From: Deltaproteobacteria bacterium
Lineage (GTDB): Bacteria; Myxococcota_A; Polyangia; JAAYKL01
Assembly (NCBI GenBank): GCA_016935665.1
Contig: JAFGQN010000181.1
Coordinates: 1-60,280 of the forward strand
Length of the DNA: 60,280 bases
Reading direction: 5' to 3'
The notes beneath the pieces are model-generated. The model had not been told where the DNA came from. It ran no database searches and saw only the letters and a list, made by a program, of their open reading frames with translations. The position numbers were made by a program, and so were the translations under genes. The first letter of the stretch is position 1, and every line of letters begins with the position of its first letter. Positions 8,089-16,401 of the stretch are shown in pieces.

Positions 8089-9444
8089 TTACTTGAGCCA
8101 GGGCGCTTTTTCGGCCTCGATTTTACCGGAAAGAAAATCTTTTCCTACGGCGGGATTCATCGCCAGTGTCAACAGATCCTCATCGGTTTTAACCAGACCA
8201 GTGGGTTCAAATTCCTGTTTCAATTTATCCAGCTCGGGTTCCAGACTGTCAGCAGCTCGACCTTCGATTATATCCATCCCTTTCAGGATGCTTTTTTGAA
8301 ACTCGGGATCGATAGGAGCGGGCGTCTTGCCATACCCACCTCGAATGAGATTTTTGGTTTCATTGCCAACCACTTTGTATCGTCCCATCAATACGTTGAA
8401 TACGGCCTGCACTCCAACGATTTGACTGGTCGGCGTTACCAGTGGCGGATAGCCACAGTCTTTTCGAACGTTGGGTACCTCAGCCAGCACTTCCTCCAGT
8501 TTGTCGAGTTTGCCTTGCGCCTTCAATTGACTCAACAGATTGGAAAGCATCCCACCTGGCACCTGGTAGGTCAGTACACGTGTATCCACTCTCTCGGAAA
8601 TGGGGTCTATCAGAGAGTTATATCGTTCACGAACATCTTTAAAAAACTCTGTGGCCTCTGCCAATGCATCAAAATCAATTCCCGAATCGGCATCGGTTCC
8701 CTGCAGCGCATATGCCATGCTCTCGGTTGGCGGCTGCGCGGTACCACCGCTAATCGGGGAAATCGCGCAGTCAACGACGTCCACTCCGGCTTCTGCCGCA
8801 GCGTAATAGGCCATCGCTGCTGTTCCCGCTGTACAGTGAGAATGAAGTACTACCGGCAGCCCTACTTCTTTCTTAATTGCCTTCACCAGGTCGTAAGCAG
8901 TTTTGGGCATAATCACACCGGACATATCTTTGATACATATCGAATCACAATCCAGTTCTTTTAAGTCCCTTGCCTGCGCAACAAACTTTTCAGTGGTGTG
9001 TACGGGACTTGTCGTATAGGAGAGGGTACCCTGGGCATGTTTGCCCGCTTTTTTCACCGCTTGCAAGGGCCGCATCATGTTTCTGGTGTCATTCAACGCA
9101 TCAAACACTCTAAAAACGTCCACGCCATTTTTCGCCGCCACTTCTACAAAGAAGTCCACAACGTCGTCTGCATAATTTCTGTATCCAACTAGATTCTGGC
9201 CTCGGAGCAACATTTGGATGGGCGTATTTGGCGCTGCTGCCTTTACTGCACGTAAACGCTCCCAGGGGTCCTCTGCCAAAAAACGTAGACAAGCGTCAAA
9301 AGTGGCGCCGCCCCAGGCCTCCAGCGACGCGTATCCAACTTTATCCAATATGGGTGCCGCTTTTACAATATCATCCGTACGCATACGGGTTGCGAAAAGT
9401 GATTGATGTGCATCTCTCAAAGCAGTTTCTGTAATTTTTGTCAT
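8089..9444 (-). CDS. Pyruvate/oxaloacetate carboxyltransferase subunit (OadA/PycB-like), no biotin domain
   Basis: The 451 residues follow the carboxyltransferase domain of oxaloacetate decarboxylase alpha, pyruvate carboxylase B and transcarboxylase 5S: TALRDAHQSLFATRMRT at the start, VFDALNDTRN near 113, the carbamylated-lysine motif CIKDMSG near 170, the metal-binding LHSHCTAGTA, and a PYC_OADA tail with VPGGMLSNL. The family's biotinyl domain and its AMKM site are missing, so a separate biotin carrier is needed; none is nearby. It would move carboxyl groups between biotin and pyruvate/oxaloacetate, feeding anaplerosis or, with a membrane partner, sodium pumping. The start has an AAGGGA site in front of ATG. 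It is convergent with the transhydrogenase-like operon. Confidence 0.9.
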   Translation of the reverse strand: MTKITETALRDAHQSLFATRMRTDDIVKAAPILDKVGYASLEAWGGATFDACLRFLAEDPWERLRAVKAAAPNTPIQMLLRGQNLVGYRNYADDVVDFFVEVAAKNGVDVFRVFDALNDTRNMMRPLQAVKKAGKHAQGTLSYTTSPVHTTEKFVAQARDLKELDCDSICIKDMSGVIMPKTAYDLVKAIKKEVGLPVVLHSHCTAGTAAMAYYAAAEAGVDVVDCAISPISGGTAQPPTESMAYALQGTDADSGIDFDALAEATEFFKDVRERYNSLIDPISERVDTRVLTYQVPGGMLSNLLSQLKAQGKLDKLEEVLAEVPNVRKDCGYPPLVTPTSQIVGVQAVFNVLMGRYKVVGNETKNLIRGGYGKTPAPIDPEFQKSILKGMDIIEGRAADSLEPELDKLKQEFEPTGLVKTDEDLLTLAMNPAVGKDFLSGKIEAEKAPWLK

Positions 9445-9883
9445 GTCCCTTATAACTCCTCAGTTAAAATTATTCGCGCATCAGCCATGCAATTGGCGTA
9501 CCCATTCATGTAACACACCGAAAACACGCGAAATCTGTGATCACGCATAATGATTTCACCGATTATTCCCAACTATTCGCGAAAAAGGTTACGCACATTG
9601 CGGCACATGTGATGACGTACATTTCTCAGCGACGCGAATACGACGGGCCAGCGTGGCGCGTTGTATGTTTCTCACTCACCATCATTGAATTCGATTCTCT
9701 CTGTAGTGCAGGTGAACATAGTAGAGTACCCGATTTTACCGACCGTCTTATTTTCCCGTGACAAAAGCCGGATTAATCTGTTTATAAACAGCGAAGACGA
9801 TCCATGGCGAATATCCTTGTGGCAATTGCGCGTACATGGCGGGCAGCACTTCACTTTCGGCAAAAAATTGATACGTTGAGAAT
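9445..9883. other. Intergenic region between divergent genes
   Basis: The 439 bases separate the carboxyltransferase gene (minus) from the hydrolase gene (plus) and should hold both promoters. Short frames exist on both strands but lack ribosome binding sites and protein-like composition. No hairpin or operator stood out. Confidence 0.5.
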
Positions 9884-10762
9884 ATGAAAATTCCAACAGG
9901 TTCAATGCGCCACAAAAATCATCAAAAACTCTTCAAATTTTCAAATAATTGTCTCGCCCCGATTGCAACCAGCTCAGGGCTTGCAATAATCGTTGCCTTC
10001 GGCTTTTTTATTGCCAGTTGTGAACCTTCGGCTTTTGATAATTCCTCCGCTAGGGCAGCTGAGCAGGTTCACCAATTTGTATCGCCGAACATTTTCATAA
10101 ATCATCCACTGTTGTTGGACCATGCAATTGAGCAATGCCAGCACATTTTGCCAACAGCGCTGAATTTTAAAATGAAAGAGCAGACAGCTGTTATTGGAAA
10201 TGCACCGATTCGATATCTTGAAACAGGCTCGAAAGGCAATCAAACTATCTTACTGCTGCATGGCGCGACATTCCGAGCTGAGCTGTGGAAAAACCTTGGC
10301 ACGATGAAATTTCTGGCGAAAAATAGTTATCACGTTATTTCAGCAGATCTTCCCAAACACGGTAAATCTGGAAATCCAAAAATTTCCAAAGATGAATTTC
10401 TGAAGACTTTTATACAGCATACGAATCTAAACAATCCGGTTGTACTCGGCCATTCATTTGCAGGCTCCTATATTTGGCCATATTTGATAGAAGATCGCGA
10501 TTCTTCAGCCGCGGCTATTTTGGTTGCTCCCACCCACATAAAAGAATACCTGCCTCAATTATCATCCATTACCAAACCTATTTTAATCATATGGGGAGAG
10601 AAAGATGAAATGATACCAGTTCAACAGGCTTTTCTGCTAAATAAAATGTTACCCAACAGTAGATTGAAAATACTCAAAGGCGAACAACACGAGTGCTATG
10701 TGAATTCAAAAATAGAATTTCACAGCATTATTTTCGATTTCTTAACAGGAGTACAAAAATAG
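9884..10762 (+). CDS. ABHD14-like alpha/beta hydrolase, probable lipoprotein
   Basis: Residues about 65-292 form an alpha/beta hydrolase: LLLHGATFRAELW (oxyanion region), DLPKHGKSG, nucleophile elbow GHSFAG with Ser191, acid Asp241 (GEKDEMIP) and His269 (EQHECY). The opening LETGSKGNQTILLLHGATF and LWKNLGTMKFLA resemble the ABHD14/CIB family rather than typical lipases. The N-terminus is unusual: about 30 polar residues, then a hydrophobic stretch ending in FIASC (Cys46), so it may be an exported lipoprotein with a long leader, or the true start lies later. The ribosome binding site is weak (GAG). The substrate cannot be told. It stands alone, with convergent and divergent neighbours. Confidence 0.75.
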   Translation: MKIPTGSMRHKNHQKLFKFSNNCLAPIATSSGLAIIVAFGFFIASCEPSAFDNSSARAAEQVHQFVSPNIFINHPLLLDHAIEQCQHILPTALNFKMKEQTAVIGNAPIRYLETGSKGNQTILLLHGATFRAELWKNLGTMKFLAKNSYHVISADLPKHGKSGNPKISKDEFLKTFIQHTNLNNPVVLGHSFAGSYIWPYLIEDRDSSAAAILVAPTHIKEYLPQLSSITKPILIIWGEKDEMIPVQQAFLLNKMLPNSRLKILKGEQHECYVNSKIEFHSIIFDFLTGVQK

Positions 10763-10894
10763 GGGCACGTTTTCAGACCGCCCAGGGAACACTATTTCAG
10801 CCAGCATCCTCATGCATTACAGGCGTTCGGAAAAATGCTCAGGAATCATAGAATGAGGATTTAAATAAATTTGAATGGGGGGTAGGGATCACTT

Positions 10895-12679
10895 TCAATC
10901 GCTTAAATTAAACGGAATCCAGAAAATCTTAAGCTGTCTGGAATGGCCCTGTCGACGCCAACCCGCAAGCCCGTGTAATATTTCCCATCGCGCACCGGTG
11001 GGTGCGGGTGGCTTTCCAAACAACACCAGTGGGAACAGATTGAAAGTCCAAAAATCGTTGCCTTTTTGTTTTCCTTTATGAACCGAAACGTTTAACACGC
11101 CTGTTCGCTTGCTGTTTTTGTCAGATACTCGCCAAAACAGCGGTGGAAAAGTAACCGTCGTCCTTGTCTGCTGTTCCATATTTCTGAAATCCCAAAAAAA
11201 TGGAAAAAATACACGGTTGTATTCCAGATACTTGTTGTCATCAAACTGCCACCATAAAGGAAATGCCACTCGCGTCTTGCGTTTGTTAAGCAAATTATCA
11301 AATTGCCACCATACCGGGGCAATCACAGTACTGTTTCTTTTCTCATTTGAGAATCGCCAAAATACAGGCGCGAGGACCAAATGCTTCTTTTCTTTTTCTC
11401 TTCCCAGATAAAAGAGAGGATGAATTCTAAAGTGATAGCCGTCTTTGTTTTTTCCAAAATCGAAAGTTGGGAAAACCAAGGAGCGAAATCCTTCTTCGTT
11501 CAGCATCTTTTTCACTGCAAAGATTGGGGCAATGGAGAATGTTCTTGAAATGTTATGGTTGTGATAATTCCAATAAATCAAGCCAACCATCGTATTATCT
11601 TCAACAGGTGAGTCTTTCCGGTAAAACAGTGGAGCGAGAAAAAAGCTCCTTTCTAAAGTACGCGTGTTTCCCCAACGCCACACAAGAGGAGAATACATGA
11701 ACGCATATTCACCTTCATGTTTATACCAATGATAGAATGGTCCTATTCCCCCTTGACTGAGTTCATTTGAATTCTTCCAATAGGAAAGCAGAAATGGAAG
11801 ATAATGACTTCTCAAGTCATTTACATGTCGCCCGTAGTAGAAGGGCATCACCATATTTCTAGACCAGTTTTTATCCCTGGCAAAATACAGGAACGGCAAC
11901 AATCCGGCACTCCATCCATTTTCTCTGGTGCGAAAGAAAAATGGCGGCAATACCGTGGTGGTTTTATAATGAACAGGATCATTCACGTGCCAGAAAAGAG
12001 GAGGAAGTACTGTTGTTACAACGCGGTCATTCTTTTTTGCGGCAAAATAAAACGGAACAACGCCGCGACTGAATTCATTCTTGTCTCGATGGTTAAAATA
12101 GAGCAATGAGTACGTCGTCCCGCCGTCCGCTCTGGTAAAATTAAAAAAGAGCGGTGGCAACACGATTTGATAACCACTGCCTTTCTCTTTATTTTTCCCG
12201 AGAAAAAGGAAGGGAGCGAATCCAAAATGATATTGATTGTCGTTTCTGGCAAAATAGGTTTGCAATACAATATCCGTTTTAAATTTGGTGCTGCGTAAAT
12301 TCCAATAGAAAGGAAAATAAACTCGACTTTTAAGTTTTTCGCTATCGTGCGCCCAATAGAATGGCAATACCCCAACGTCTTTCCGTGCGCCTTTTCCAAC
12401 TCTTTCTGAATAGAAGAAAAAAGGCAAAACAGTCTTGAACTCAGTCTTTTCCCTTTTCACTGAAATGTAGGGCGGCAGAATAAACCTCTTTTGGATGCGT
12501 TGAACTTTCCCGGACTCTGCCTCCTCCAGTTCCACTCCCTCAAGACCAACAGGAGTCCGTTGCGGTACATCTACCTCAGAGTTTTCTTTACTATTTTCAG
12601 TACTATCGGCTTTAGTCGACAACGAAAACATTTGAAAAACAAATAGGAGGACCAAAATATAAAAGAAGTTTCGTGTCAC
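10895..12679 (-). CDS. Exported protein of about 28 short beta-strand repeats
   Basis: After a signal peptide (cleavage near ADS, residue 26) and a short acidic segment, nearly the whole 594-residue protein is a run of about 28 degenerate repeats of 16-20 residues. Each has a hydrophobic core of the type [VIL]-x-P-[LFP]-[FLV]-[FWY]-[FWY] followed by a polar, charged turn (examples VLPPLFWHVND, IAPVWWQFDN, VFFPFFWDFRN). The end (LHGLAGWRRQG, IFWIPFNLSD) is non-repeating. Alternating aromatic strands and polar turns suggest an outer-membrane barrel or a beta-solenoid. I do not recognise a named family, though similar repeat proteins exist in Myxococcota. It overlaps hisS by 4 bases (ATGA), so translation is coupled, which probably reflects operon packing rather than function. 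Confidence 0.8.
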   Translation of the reverse strand: MTRNFFYILVLLFVFQMFSLSTKADSTENSKENSEVDVPQRTPVGLEGVELEEAESGKVQRIQKRFILPPYISVKREKTEFKTVLPFFFYSERVGKGARKDVGVLPFYWAHDSEKLKSRVYFPFYWNLRSTKFKTDIVLQTYFARNDNQYHFGFAPFLFLGKNKEKGSGYQIVLPPLFFNFTRADGGTTYSLLYFNHRDKNEFSRGVVPFYFAAKKNDRVVTTVLPPLFWHVNDPVHYKTTTVLPPFFFRTRENGWSAGLLPFLYFARDKNWSRNMVMPFYYGRHVNDLRSHYLPFLLSYWKNSNELSQGGIGPFYHWYKHEGEYAFMYSPLVWRWGNTRTLERSFFLAPLFYRKDSPVEDNTMVGLIYWNYHNHNISRTFSIAPIFAVKKMLNEEGFRSLVFPTFDFGKNKDGYHFRIHPLFYLGREKEKKHLVLAPVFWRFSNEKRNSTVIAPVWWQFDNLLNKRKTRVAFPLWWQFDDNKYLEYNRVFFPFFWDFRNMEQQTRTTVTFPPLFWRVSDKNSKRTGVLNVSVHKGKQKGNDFWTFNLFPLVLFGKPPAPTGARWEILHGLAGWRRQGHSRQLKIFWIPFNLSD

Positions 12680-13935
12680 ATCAACTCCCTGATTTTCTCT
12701 GCAAGCGTATCCAAGTGAACTTCCTGCTGCTCTCCGGTTTTCAAGTTACGTAACGTCACGGCATTTCGGCAATATTCATCTTCACCGGCAATAATGGCAA
12801 CGACCGCACCACTTTTATCTGCACGTTTCAATTGAGCTCTAAGGCTTCCCTGTTTATAGGGAACGTCAACATTTATTCCAGAGCGCCTCAATTGCTCGGC
12901 AACGATGATTGCCCTGGTAACATCACCGTTCCCAACTCCGGCAACAAACGCAAAATTACTTTTCAGATGATTAGCGCCTTCCCCCAATAACAGGAGAAGT
13001 CGCTCAATCCCAAAAGCAAAACCAATCGTTGGAGTTTCTCTCCCACCAAGCTGCTTAACCAGTCCATTATATCGCCCACCCCCAACAATTGTGGATTGCG
13101 CACCTAGAAGCTCACCGGCTCCTTGAATCTCGAAAATTGTGCGCGTGTAATAATCGAGCCCTCGTACCATACCCGGTGCAACGTTAAAGGAAATGTTGTA
13201 CAAGGAGAGGTACTCCTGCAGTTTTTCGAAATGTTGACTGGAATCGCGTGTTAAAAAATCCAAAACAGATGGTGCCTCTGCACCAGCTTTTGCACAGCCA
13301 GTAACCTTGCAATCCAAAATTCTGAGTGGATTCGTATCCAACCGTCGAATACAATCCGTACACAAGTTATCTTGCAACTTCGAAAAGTATTCAACAAGTG
13401 CCTGACGATACCTGGGTCGAGTATCCTCGTCCCCCAGACTATTGATTTGAACCGTTACATTTTCAATCCCCAGCGTCTCAACGAAATGTACGGCCATCGC
13501 AATGATTTCAGCATCGGCGCTTGGCTCTTCAACTCCAATAAGTTCTGCTCCGGCCTGATAAAACTGGCGATACCGGCCTTTTGCCGGTCTTTCTCTGCGA
13601 AACATCGGACCGATGTAGTATAGCTTTGAGATAGTCGAGATACTATCCAGATTATTTTGCAAAAATGCGCGAATCACAGATGCCGTACCTTCCGGTCGCA
13701 ACGCAAGTTGTGCGTTACCCTTGTCAGAGAAAGCGTACATCTCTTTTTCAACTATATCAGTAGTTTCACCAATGCCCCGAATGAACAAATCCAAAGGCTC
13801 CAAAATTGGTGTTCTGATTTCTTCGTATCGGTATCTCCCGACAAGGGCCCGAAATGAATTCTCTATATAATGCCATTTTGAAATATCTTCTGGCAGTATA
13901 TCATGCATTCCTTTTACGCAGCGTAGCTTCTTCAT
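12676..13935 (-). CDS. hisS: Histidyl-tRNA synthetase
   Basis: This class II synthetase charges tRNA-His. The start MKKLRCVKGMHDILPED is typical, motif 2 is visible as MFRRERPAKGRYRQFYQ, and the histidine-binding motif reads LDYYTRTIFEIQG. A C-terminal anticodon-binding domain follows (residues about 325-419, ending LDTLAEKIREL). At 419 residues it has the usual length. A GTG seven codons upstream (13956) keeps the frame open, but the ATG at 13935 gives the conventional N-terminus. The stop overlaps the start of the repeat-protein gene by 4 bases. Confidence 0.97.
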   Translation of the reverse strand: MKKLRCVKGMHDILPEDISKWHYIENSFRALVGRYRYEEIRTPILEPLDLFIRGIGETTDIVEKEMYAFSDKGNAQLALRPEGTASVIRAFLQNNLDSISTISKLYYIGPMFRRERPAKGRYRQFYQAGAELIGVEEPSADAEIIAMAVHFVETLGIENVTVQINSLGDEDTRPRYRQALVEYFSKLQDNLCTDCIRRLDTNPLRILDCKVTGCAKAGAEAPSVLDFLTRDSSQHFEKLQEYLSLYNISFNVAPGMVRGLDYYTRTIFEIQGAGELLGAQSTIVGGGRYNGLVKQLGGRETPTIGFAFGIERLLLLLGEGANHLKSNFAFVAGVGNGDVTRAIIVAEQLRRSGINVDVPYKQGSLRAQLKRADKSGAVVAIIAGEDEYCRNAVTLRNLKTGEQQEVHLDTLAEKIRELM

Positions 13936-14037
13936 GGCAGCGACTCTATTCGGCACTCATATCGGTGTCAATCCTTGAGTAACCGACACAGCATTTTTTT
14001 AACGGATTGAAAAGCAGCAGAAATAATTTGATTTTAT

Positions 14038-15984
14038 TTATTGAGGCGCTGTCAGTTGGAACGGATAAGTAACGATAACAACGCCTCCACCTTTAGGCTG
14101 CGGGAATGTCCAACGCCGAACTGCCTGAGCAATACAGTTTTCAACTTTTGCATTCCCAAGTGTAGAGTTGGCGACTGCGGCCATTTGTACAGCGCCAGTA
14201 CCGGAAATGATAAACTTGATCGCTACACGACCTTCAAGGTCCGGTCGTTTCGCCAATTCGCTCTCATAGCAAAATTTAACTTCATTGATATGACGATGAA
14301 TAATTCTTCGAATCACTTCTTTTGAGAGTGATCCTTGAACCATTGCAGCACCGGAACGAATGCTAGGCGCGCCTCCTCTTCTACCGCCAAGACCACCAGC
14401 ACCGCGACCATAACCGGAACCGGAACCTCCACCGCCGCCGTGACCGATTGTGTTCAAGTTGCCAAGACCAATAGTACCTTCACCTGTACCACCACCTCCA
14501 CGACCGGTACCACTTAGTCCAAGACCACCATAACCGAAATTCTCGCCAACCTGGTTACCCATCAATGCGCCAAGCGCATTTTCAGGATCAACGCCCAGAG
14601 CCGTATCCTGACCAAAGGGTGACGTTGGTGCGTTCGCGGAAGAAAGATAACTCAAAATACCGGCGTTTTTAGCCATTTCTTTTGCTTGCGAACGAGCCAT
14701 GTGGGGATTTGGATTGTCTTTGGGCCCTTTTATCCCGTAATGATTATCAGTTTTACGGGAATCGCGTTTACCCATTTGTCCTTCTTCGCCTTTATGGCGT
14801 TTACCTTTACCGCCTTGCTGCTCATCCTTCTTTTCCTTTTTTAGCCAATCTGGAACTTCTTCCTGTTCCACTTCGGCAGCTGTAAGCATATATTTTACAA
14901 AACGGTTATTTTCTTCCAGCTGGTCCAAAGACAAACCTTCTGGACTCGGTGGAATAAAATAAATCAAGAAAAGAAAAAGTGCATGCAAAACGGCAGATAC
15001 GCCAGTGTACACTTGCTGTGTCCAATCAAATGTAAGTGGTGCCGCAAATTTTCTAGGGCTAGGTACCGCATTAACAAGGAATGTCCAACTGCCAAAGTCG
15101 ATTTTAATGCGTCCTTTGGCAGGCAATGCCATCGCATAGCCTCCCTGAACATCTGACGAAGCTGACATCTGACCTTGGGCGATTAGATCACCAATAGCAA
15201 TGCGAGACCCGTCTTCATACGTAACATCCCCCGAAGCACCAGCGAAAATATTAACCGTCGCGCCACCACCATATTGATTAACAACCAAAGGTACTTTTGT
15301 CTGCCCACCAATCGCCTCCGCAGGAATTGGAAAATTGCAAACAAAATCCTCACCTACTAAAAAATGTTCAATTTTTTTCGGATCATCATTCGTATAATGC
15401 TGAACTTGTAGAACCGAATTATTCCACATTACAACGACTTCGACAGCTTGTTTCGAAATGTCTTCGTATTTGTTTAAATCGACATAAGCCGATTGTCCAG
15501 GTGCAGTGGCTGGCGCGGCGTGGGGCATTGCTGCCCCCGTTGGTAACCCATGGCCAGTCATCGGCATTCCCCCCATCCCAGTCATCTGCATACCACCCAT
15601 CTGTGGTATCATCCCTGGAACAGCAGATGGCGTCTGGATATTTTGCGAAACTGCAATGCTGTGTGCACCAACCATATTCTGCGCTTGAATCGCAATTTGT
15701 AACTCAATACTGCCAAGCATAACACTATCGCCGCTGGAAAGTGCCGCTTTTTCAACACGTTGGCCATTTATTACAATACCAGAATCACTGCCCAAATCGA
15801 TGATTTGAGCTGAATCGGGGCCTGTAATTTCTACAACAGCGTGCATCTTCGAAATACTGTCATCGTCAATTTGCAGCTGACTTGAAGCAAGACGGCCAAT
15901 TTTAATAGCGTCTTCCGAAATGGCTTCCTCTTTTAAAAGGACACCGCCTTTTAAAACTCTGAAAATGATTGTCGCTCCACTCAT
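14038..15984 (-). CDS. FHA / TonB-like inner-membrane protein, GltG/PglI (NfsG) type
   Basis: The 648 residues have an N-terminal FHA domain (about 5-100; IGRLASSQL, SISKMHAVV, where the usual SRxH is SKMH), a Met/Gly/Pro linker, a second compact domain (about 170-310), one membrane helix near 324-346, an acidic then Lys-rich stretch, a long Gly-rich linker (about 485-545) and a C-terminal AgmX/PglI TonB-like domain (about 560-648, with Cys residues in EVKFCYESEL and VENCIAQAV). This is the architecture of M. xanthus GltG/PglI and NfsG: the FHA end is cytoplasmic and the TonB-like end reaches into the periplasm to touch TPR or outer-membrane partners. The ATG has an AGAGGA site. It is the last gene of the A-G block and is preceded by the small exported protein F. 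Confidence 0.85.
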   Translation of the reverse strand: MSGATIIFRVLKGGVLLKEEAISEDAIKIGRLASSQLQIDDDSISKMHAVVEITGPDSAQIIDLGSDSGIVINGQRVEKAALSSGDSVMLGSIELQIAIQAQNMVGAHSIAVSQNIQTPSAVPGMIPQMGGMQMTGMGGMPMTGHGLPTGAAMPHAAPATAPGQSAYVDLNKYEDISKQAVEVVVMWNNSVLQVQHYTNDDPKKIEHFLVGEDFVCNFPIPAEAIGGQTKVPLVVNQYGGGATVNIFAGASGDVTYEDGSRIAIGDLIAQGQMSASSDVQGGYAMALPAKGRIKIDFGSWTFLVNAVPSPRKFAAPLTFDWTQQVYTGVSAVLHALFLFLIYFIPPSPEGLSLDQLEENNRFVKYMLTAAEVEQEEVPDWLKKEKKDEQQGGKGKRHKGEEGQMGKRDSRKTDNHYGIKGPKDNPNPHMARSQAKEMAKNAGILSYLSSANAPTSPFGQDTALGVDPENALGALMGNQVGENFGYGGLGLSGTGRGGGGTGEGTIGLGNLNTIGHGGGGGSGSGYGRGAGGLGGRRGGAPSIRSGAAMVQGSLSKEVIRRIIHRHINEVKFCYESELAKRPDLEGRVAIKFIISGTGAVQMAAVANSTLGNAKVENCIAQAVRRWTFPQPKGGGVVIVTYPFQLTAPQ

Positions 15985-16016
15985 GATAATCCTCTGCTTA
16001 TTATCCGAAGATAATG

Positions 16017-16256
16017 TTAAATGTCCTCAACTGACTTGAGCATTTCGGGAACAAAATGCTGACGTACTTTGATAAGACTGCGCTGCTTACCCTGTTTACG
16101 GACAACAGTCATCTCTCCATCAGGACGAACCAAGTCGCCTTCAACCACGTCATCATCAAAAGAATATTCTGTAGTATCAGCAGTTTCCTGTGTAATTCCA
16201 ATTGAACTCGCTGTTACAGATAATAAAAATATGATTACTATACCGAAGCGTTTCAT
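16017..16256 (-). CDS. Small exported protein in the nfs/glt-like block (position F)
   Basis: The ATG at 16256 has an excellent AAGGAGG site 6 bases away; the longer reading from 16274 is unlikely. The 79-residue product has a signal peptide (MKRFGIVIIFLLSVTASS) followed by an acidic segment YSFDDDVVEGDLVRPDGE and a basic C-terminal half ending RQHFVPEMLKSVEDI. It should be periplasmic. Its position between the TPR lipoprotein and the FHA/TonB-like protein corresponds to nfsF/gltF in Myxococcus; homology is suspected from position and from the VEGDLxRPDG / SLIKVRxxFxPE pattern, not proven. Its YSFDDD segment resembles the acidic motif in proteins A and C of the block. Confidence 0.75.
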   Translation of the reverse strand: MKRFGIVIIFLLSVTASSIGITQETADTTEYSFDDDVVEGDLVRPDGEMTVVRKQGKQRSLIKVRQHFVPEMLKSVEDI

Positions 16257-16377
16257 TGGCGCCTCCTTTGTCAAACTATCTCCGAAAGCATTTTTGCTCC
16301 CGGTGACAGGATTTTAATTTTTCGACAATTGCCTCTTCCGTTTGTTCCCAAAAAATTCGAATAAAATTTACTGGACA

Positions 16378-16401
16378 ACTAAAAGAGGCATACAATCTAA
16401 A
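16378..16401. repeat. Short dispersed repeat, copy 1
   Basis: ACTAAAAGAGGCATACAATC plus TAAA here matches 23811-23834 at all but about four positions. This copy overlaps the stop codon of the TPR lipoprotein gene. The other copy lies upstream of the TPR protein C gene. It may be chance or a trace of a rearrangement. Confidence 0.3.

Noticed and set aside
8068-8964. A 298-codon frame on the plus strand opposite the carboxyltransferase gene
   Set aside because: It is the mirror of a well-supported coding gene, has no ribosome binding site and its translation is rich in His, Cys and Gln stretches typical of antisense reading.
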